A model generated the notes under the pieces. The model had not been told where the DNA came from. It made no database searches and saw only the letters and a list, made by a program, of their open reading frames with translations. From Treponema brennaborense (GTDB taxonomy: Bacteria > Spirochaetota > Spirochaetia > Treponematales > Treponemataceae): a DNA stretch of 64,000 nucleotides. Location of the stretch: assembly GCA_023666275.1 (NCBI GenBank), contig JAMPCJ010000004.1:141367-205366 (forward strand). The letters run 5' to 3'. The position numbers and the translations under genes are program-made. This document shows, piece after piece, positions 59,850-64,000 of the stretch. Every line of letters begins with the position of its first letter. Position 1 is the stretch's first letter.

Positions 59850-60487
59850 GATGCAATCTCCTTCTCTTCATTTGTATCCGTTTTTTTATCGGCAGCGACT
59901 TCAAGGTTTTTCTTGGAAATTTTTCCGCGGACAACAGCTGCAACCTGCTGATCGCCGAGATACACGGATATTTTCTTTATATTGGCTTTTGTTTCAGGGA
60001 TTTTAATTTTCTCAAACAAATTGACGCGCTGTGTTGTTGTCCGCAATTCTTTCGAAAGCAGCCGTACCTGCTCATCAAGAACATCTGCTTCAAGATCCAA
60101 AGACAGCGCTTGCTCAATTCTGTCCGCCGCAAAATCTACCCATAACGGAACCGCATACAGATCATAATCTCCGCGGGAAAAATCAGCGCCTTCGTACACG
60201 GGAATTACAACACCCGCAATATTTCCGACACTTTTCCGTATATTTTTAACAGAAACCATCTCCGGCTTAAACATTTCTTTTTCACCGAAAACAGCTATCC
60301 ATTGCGAAAATTCAGCTTCGAGGGATTCCCTGCGGGCGCGCATTTCTCTTGCACGAGCATCAATCGTACGAATCTCTGTTTGGAGCTGCTGTTTTTTAAG
60401 CTGCAACGTAGGAAGATACCGCTGATACATTTTCAGGTCATCTTTCTGATTTTTCAGCTCATTTTTTGTCAGCTTTATTGTCGCCAT
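59846..60487 (-). CDS. V/A-type ATPase subunit D (central shaft)
   Basis: Subunit D forms the rotating coiled-coil shaft. The 213-aa protein has long terminal helices ([39 protein letters not shown]-type N-terminal helix) and a C-terminal helix ending in a Lys/Asp/Glu-rich tail. [19 protein letters not shown] is the usual family motif near the end (R-R-x-N-A-L-E in other members). Size and position between B and I support it. It begins 18 nt after subunit B. Confidence 0.9.
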   Translation of the reverse strand: MATIKLTKNELKNQKDDLKMYQRYLPTLQLKKQQLQTEIRTIDARAREMRARRESLEAEFSQWIAVFGEKEMFKPEMVSVKNIRKSVGNIAGVVIPVYEGADFSRGDYDLYAVPLWVDFAADRIEQALSLDLEADVLDEQVRLLSKELRTTTQRVNLFEKIKIPETKANIKKISVYLGDQQVAAVVRGKISKKNLEVAADKKTDTNEEKEIAS

Positions 60488-60505
60488 TAAAATACTCCGA
60501 AACTA

Positions 60506-61804
60506 TTACTCTGCAACAGGCCAATATTTCGCGATCAATTCTGACTTCATTCCCGTTTCTTCTTTTTCAAAACAAGACGCGAGAATTTTCCATCCGAGAT
60601 CAAGCGCACTTTCAAGCGAAATATTAACAGAAAGATCCATCATTTCTTTTTCAAAAAGAACACCGTATTTCAGCAGCTTTTCATCCCATTCGGACATGAT
60701 AAAACCCATCGACTTTTTTTCCATTGTGTCCTTATATGAAGAATACAAACGGATCATGGCGTCCATAAGAGATCGGTGATCATCGCGTGTCTTTCCGTTT
60801 ACATTTTGTTTTAAGCGGGAAAGGCTTCCGAACGGCTCGATGCGTCCACTTTTCAAATAATATTGTCCTTCCGTAATATAGCCTGTGTTATCGGGAACAG
60901 GATGAGTAACATCATCGCCGGGCATTGTTGTTACGGCAAGTATCGTTACGGAACCGGCATCGGAAAAATCAACAGCCTTTTCATAACGAGATGCAAGCTG
61001 GCTGTATAAATCGCCCGGATAACCGCGATTGGACGGAACTTGTTCCTGCGTAATGGCAATTTCTTTCATCGCATCGGCAAAATTCGTCATATCCGTAAGC
61101 AATACTAAGACATCTTTTCCCTGCAGCGCAAATTGTTCCGCAACGGCAAGCGACATATCGGGAACCATCAGGCATTCAACCGTAGGATCAGCCGCAGTAT
61201 GAACAAACATGACCGTTCTGCTCAGCGCACCGCCGTTTTCAAGTTCGCCCTTAAAATACAGATAATCATCGTATTTCAGCCCCATGCCGCCGAGAACGAT
61301 GACATCGACTTCCGCCTGCATAGCAATACGGGCGAGCAATTGATTATAGGGTTCACCCGAAATCGAAAAAATCGGCAGTTTCTGCGATACAACAAGCGTA
61401 TTAAACATATCAATCATCGGAATACCGGTACGGATCATACGTTTTGCCATAATACGCTTGGATGGATTAACGGAAGGACCGCCTATCGGCACAAGATTGT
61501 CTTTCAGCGCCGGTCCGTTATCACGAGGATCGCCAGAACCGTTAAAAATGCGTCCCATTAAGTCATCAGAAAAGCTGACCTGCATTTCATGACCGAGGAA
61601 GCGGATCTGATCTCCGGTCGATACACCGCGTCCGCCGGCGAATACTTGAAGCGAAACAAGATCGCCTGCTACACGATTCACTTCCGCAAGCGAAACACCG
61701 AATGAAGTAGTAATTTCCGCAAGTTCGCCGTATTTTACATCATCAGCACGGACAGTTATAACACTTCCGCTAATAGATTCTATTTTGCTGTATACTTTAT
61801 TCAT
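60506..61804 (-). CDS. V/A-type ATPase subunit B
   Basis: This is the non-catalytic nucleotide-fold subunit that alternates with A in the V1 head. The 432-aa protein shows [30 protein letters not shown] in place of a full Walker [24 protein letters not shown], and [26 protein letters not shown]. These match the B family closely, including the missing catalytic Lys loop. Its ATG overlaps the A stop by 1 nt. Confidence 0.95.
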   Translation of the reverse strand: MNKVYSKIESISGSVITVRADDVKYGELAEITTSFGVSLAEVNRVAGDLVSLQVFAGGRGVSTGDQIRFLGHEMQVSFSDDLMGRIFNGSGDPRDNGPALKDNLVPIGGPSVNPSKRIMAKRMIRTGIPMIDMFNTLVVSQKLPIFSISGEPYNQLLARIAMQAEVDVIVLGGMGLKYDDYLYFKGELENGGALSRTVMFVHTAADPTVECLMVPDMSLAVAEQFALQGKDVLVLLTDMTNFADAMKEIAITQEQVPSNRGYPGDLYSQLASRYEKAVDFSDAGSVTILAVTTMPGDDVTHPVPDNTGYITEGQYYLKSGRIEPFGSLSRLKQNVNGKTRDDHRSLMDAMIRLYSSYKDTMEKKSMGFIMSEWDEKLLKYGVLFEKEMMDLSVNISLESALDLGWKILASCFEKEETGMKSELIAKYWPVAE

Positions 61805-63573
61805 TATTCACCATCCTTGAACAACATCTCTGCATTCGCATCAAGAACCCCTGATTTTGATGCATACAGCTCATCTATTTCTTTTTCGATTGTTTTGAAT
61901 GCATCCTGCATCCACGGGCTGTAATTCCAGTCAATAAATTTCTGCCGAAGCTGATTGAAATAAGCACGCGATTCGTCCCTGCTTTCCAGTTTGAAAGATG
62001 AACCAAGTATCCGGATAATTTTCTTGAACACATAGGACTGACGTTCAACTTCCGCCGCTGCATCGACTTCATCGAAAGAATTCTGCTGAAAATATACAGC
62101 GTCAAGAAATTCGCCTTTCAAATATGAAATAAAATCATCAAGCGACGTGCCTTCTTCGCCGACAACTTTCATCATCTGCTCAACTTCCGTTCCTCGGCGG
62201 AATTCATCACGGGCAAACGATACCCAGTCTTCCCGCAGGACACTGTTGTATTTTGACCAAGAATCGAGCGGATTGATAGCCGGATATTTACGGGCATCTG
62301 AGCGCTCCCGAGAAAGACCATGAAAAGCTCCGACAACTTTCAGCGTTGCCTGCGTTACCGGTTCCTCGAAATTTCCTCCGGCAGGCGATACCGTTCCGCC
62401 GATTGTAACAGAACCGACAGAACCGTCATTCATACGCACAATTCCCGCGCGTTCGTAAAATGCGGCAATGTACGATTCAAGATACGCCGGAAAAGCTTCT
62501 TCTCCGGGGATTTCTTCCAAGCGTCCGGACATTTCCCGCAGCGCCTGCGCCCAGCGCGATGTCGAATCCGCAAGCAGCAGAACGTGCAGTCCCATCTGGC
62601 GGTAGTATTCCGCGAGCGTTACGCCGGTATATACCGAAGCTTCACGCGAAGCGACAGGCATTGACGATGTATTGCAAATGATAATCGTACGCTCCATAAG
62701 CGAATGCCCTGTTCTGGGATCCGTTAATTCGGGGAATTCCGTAAGGGTTTCGACAACTTCTCCCGCACGCTCGCCGCATGCAGCAATGATAACAATATCG
62801 ACATCCGCATTGCGGCTGGTTGTATGCTGCAAAACAGTCTTTCCGGCACCGAAAGGTCCGGGGATACAATACGTACCGCCTTTTGCCACGGGAAAAAACG
62901 TATCTATAAGACGGACTTTTGTAACCATTGTTTCTTCCGGTTTCAAACGTTCCGCATAACAGTCAACGGCTCGTTTTACCGGCCATTTGAATGTCATAGA
63001 TACAGAGATTTCTTTGCCGTTTTCATCGGCAAGAACAGCCATTGTTTCTTTTATTGTATAAGAACCGGCGGGAGTTATTGATTTTACGGTGTATTTTCCG
63101 TATAAATTGAACGGCACCATAATCTTGTGCGTAAAAGCGCCTTCCGGAACAGTTCCGATCACATCGCCGCGGCGAACAGTATCGCCGCATTTCGCAACAG
63201 GTGTAAAATCCCACTTTTTATCGAAAGAAAGCGCATCGATGTATACACCTCGTTCCAAAAAATATCCCGCTTTTTCAGCCAGCTGCGGCAGCGGATTTTG
63301 AAGTCCGTCGTATACTTGACCGAGCAGTCCCGGTCCGAGATCAACAGAAAGCATATCACCGGTAAATTCAACCGAATCGCCTGATTTTATGCCTTTTGTC
63401 ATTTCAAAAATCTGCATTTGCGCTTCTCCGTTCCGGATACGAATAACTTCTCCTTTCAAGCGCTTTTCACCGACTTTCACATACCCAACTTCGTTTAGGG
63501 TAACATTACCGTCGAAAACGACGCTGATCATATTGCCGTTTACACCGGTTACAGTTCCTTTTGTATCAGTCAT
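61804..63573 (-). CDS. V/A-type ATPase catalytic subunit A
   Basis: This is the catalytic subunit that hydrolyses or makes ATP in the V1 head. The 589-aa protein has the A-type N-terminal barrel, the non-homologous insertion, and Walker A GPFGAGKT (about residue 230). The Glu-containing [17 protein letters not shown] follows, then [33 protein letters not shown]. The insertion and the GPFGAGKT loop separate it from F-type beta. It is the central gene of the operon and overlaps the upstream gene by 4 nt and B by 1 nt. Confidence 0.96.
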   Translation of the reverse strand: MTDTKGTVTGVNGNMISVVFDGNVTLNEVGYVKVGEKRLKGEVIRIRNGEAQMQIFEMTKGIKSGDSVEFTGDMLSVDLGPGLLGQVYDGLQNPLPQLAEKAGYFLERGVYIDALSFDKKWDFTPVAKCGDTVRRGDVIGTVPEGAFTHKIMVPFNLYGKYTVKSITPAGSYTIKETMAVLADENGKEISVSMTFKWPVKRAVDCYAERLKPEETMVTKVRLIDTFFPVAKGGTYCIPGPFGAGKTVLQHTTSRNADVDIVIIAACGERAGEVVETLTEFPELTDPRTGHSLMERTIIICNTSSMPVASREASVYTGVTLAEYYRQMGLHVLLLADSTSRWAQALREMSGRLEEIPGEEAFPAYLESYIAAFYERAGIVRMNDGSVGSVTIGGTVSPAGGNFEEPVTQATLKVVGAFHGLSRERSDARKYPAINPLDSWSKYNSVLREDWVSFARDEFRRGTEVEQMMKVVGEEGTSLDDFISYLKGEFLDAVYFQQNSFDEVDAAAEVERQSYVFKKIIRILGSSFKLESRDESRAYFNQLRQKFIDWNYSPWMQDAFKTIEKEIDELYASKSGVLDANAEMLFKDGE

Positions 63574-64000
63574 GCTGTTTCTCCAAGAATTTGGTCATAA
63601 ATCTTTCGATAGGAATCCTTACCCAATTCCGTGTCGAATTTTCTAATTCGCATTATCAGCTTTAATTTCAGCGCATAGCAAAAAAGGGTATCCGCAGAAA
63701 ACAGATCCGCCGGCATCACAGCGTTAAGCGCAGCAAGCCGCATCGCATGTAAATATTGTTCCGCTTCGAGCGGATTTTCATAACCGCATGCGTTTTTCGC
63801 AATTTGCATTATATCCGGGGATACAGATATATCCGAATTTTCCGCAGAAAATGTTTTTTTCAAGCGCAGCGCGCGAATCTGCGCCAAAGCAATCCGCAGA
63901 GAACGTTCCCAATTATACCATGCATCAACACTTTTTGAACCGCAGCTTTCTTTTGAAAGCGGCGGTTCGAGAGAAAGAGTCCGCAGAACCGCCAGCTCTT
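63570..64000 (-). CDS. ATPase-operon protein (DUF2764-like), 5' end outside window
   Basis: The frame is open from the window edge to a stop at 63570, giving at least 142 residues; a TTG at 63885-63887 is internal, not the start. The helical protein resembles the DUF2764-type genes found before subunit A in V/A-ATPase operons. Examples are SVDAWYNWERSLRIALAQIRALRLKK, NPLEAEQYLHAMRLAAL and FCYALKLKLIMRIRKFDTELG. A role in ATPase assembly or as a C-like subunit is inferred from position only. Its TGA overlaps the subunit A ATG. Confidence 0.72.
   Translation of the reverse strand, partial: ELAVLRTLSLEPPLSKESCGSKSVDAWYNWERSLRIALAQIRALRLKKTFSAENSDISVSPDIMQIAKNACGYENPLEAEQYLHAMRLAALNAVMPADLFSADTLFCYALKLKLIMRIRKFDTELGKDSYRKIYDQILGETA

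Overview
The window looks like part of the chromosome of a host-associated Treponema-type spirochaete. The supporting signs are the gene order mltG-dnaG-rpoD-cdsZ-rnpB-TPR-mreBCD-mrdA-rodA, a V/A-type ATPase operon in place of an F-type one, treponemal-style lipoproteins with lipoboxes ending in FSC or FSAC, a reduced Rnf operon, and an AT-leaning composition with many A and T tracts. This is an inference from gene content; no rRNA is present.

Layout. (1) 1-12744, all on +: replication and transcription core genes, RNase P RNA, and the rod-shape and elongasome operon. (2) 12875-17686: a complete integrated microvirus (gokushovirus-like prophage, about 4.8 kb) between two copies of a Xer/dif-like site. 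It carries a J-like basic protein, a Cys-rich mini-gene, VP4 replication initiator, VP5, VP1 capsid, VP3 scaffold, a hairpin origin with a phiX174-like nick sequence, VP2 pilot protein and a 39-residue membrane protein. It has no integrase, so host XerC/XerD presumably integrated it. (3) 17686-36381, all on - except one lipoprotein gene: an ABC-2/GldG-type exporter, RNase Z, a FemAB-like ligase, MetRS, a degenerate GH57 protein, and rnfCDGEAB. The gene strand flips at the dif-like site, as expected at a replication terminus. (4) 36447-39571: RluA-family synthase, a P-loop/Asp23 fusion, and pcnB. (5) 39677-48508: a surface-protein island with two large FN3 lipoproteins, a small lipoprotein and a secreted protein. 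It is peppered with palindromic repeats ending in GTCATTGCGAG, one pair of which encloses a small GIY-YIG nuclease gene. (6) 48553-56396: glycogen synthase, chorismate mutase, a 22-bp minisatellite, a divergent MBL/solute-binding gene pair sharing a T14 promoter spacer, a NeuB homologue, an outer-membrane barrel and a secreted helical protein. (7) 56393-64000: ispG and the V/A-ATPase operon (partial 5' gene, then A, B, D, I, K).

How the parts fit. The ATPase K subunit keeps Na+-ligand residues like those of Enterococcus NtpK, and an Rnf complex is encoded nearby, which suggests Na+-based energetics. The Rnf subunits nevertheless lack several textbook cofactor motifs. Several promoters (rluA-family, metG, rnz, the MBL/solute-binding pair) place the -10 box only 7-9 nt before the start codon, which suggests leaderless mRNAs.

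The strongest candidates for under-described biology are the spirochaetal dif-integrated microvirus with its possible lysis protein and duplicated VP4 zinc motif, the GIY-YIG-associated inverted-repeat element, and the shared homopolymer spacer between divergent promoters. All calls come from reading the sequence; no database search was run.
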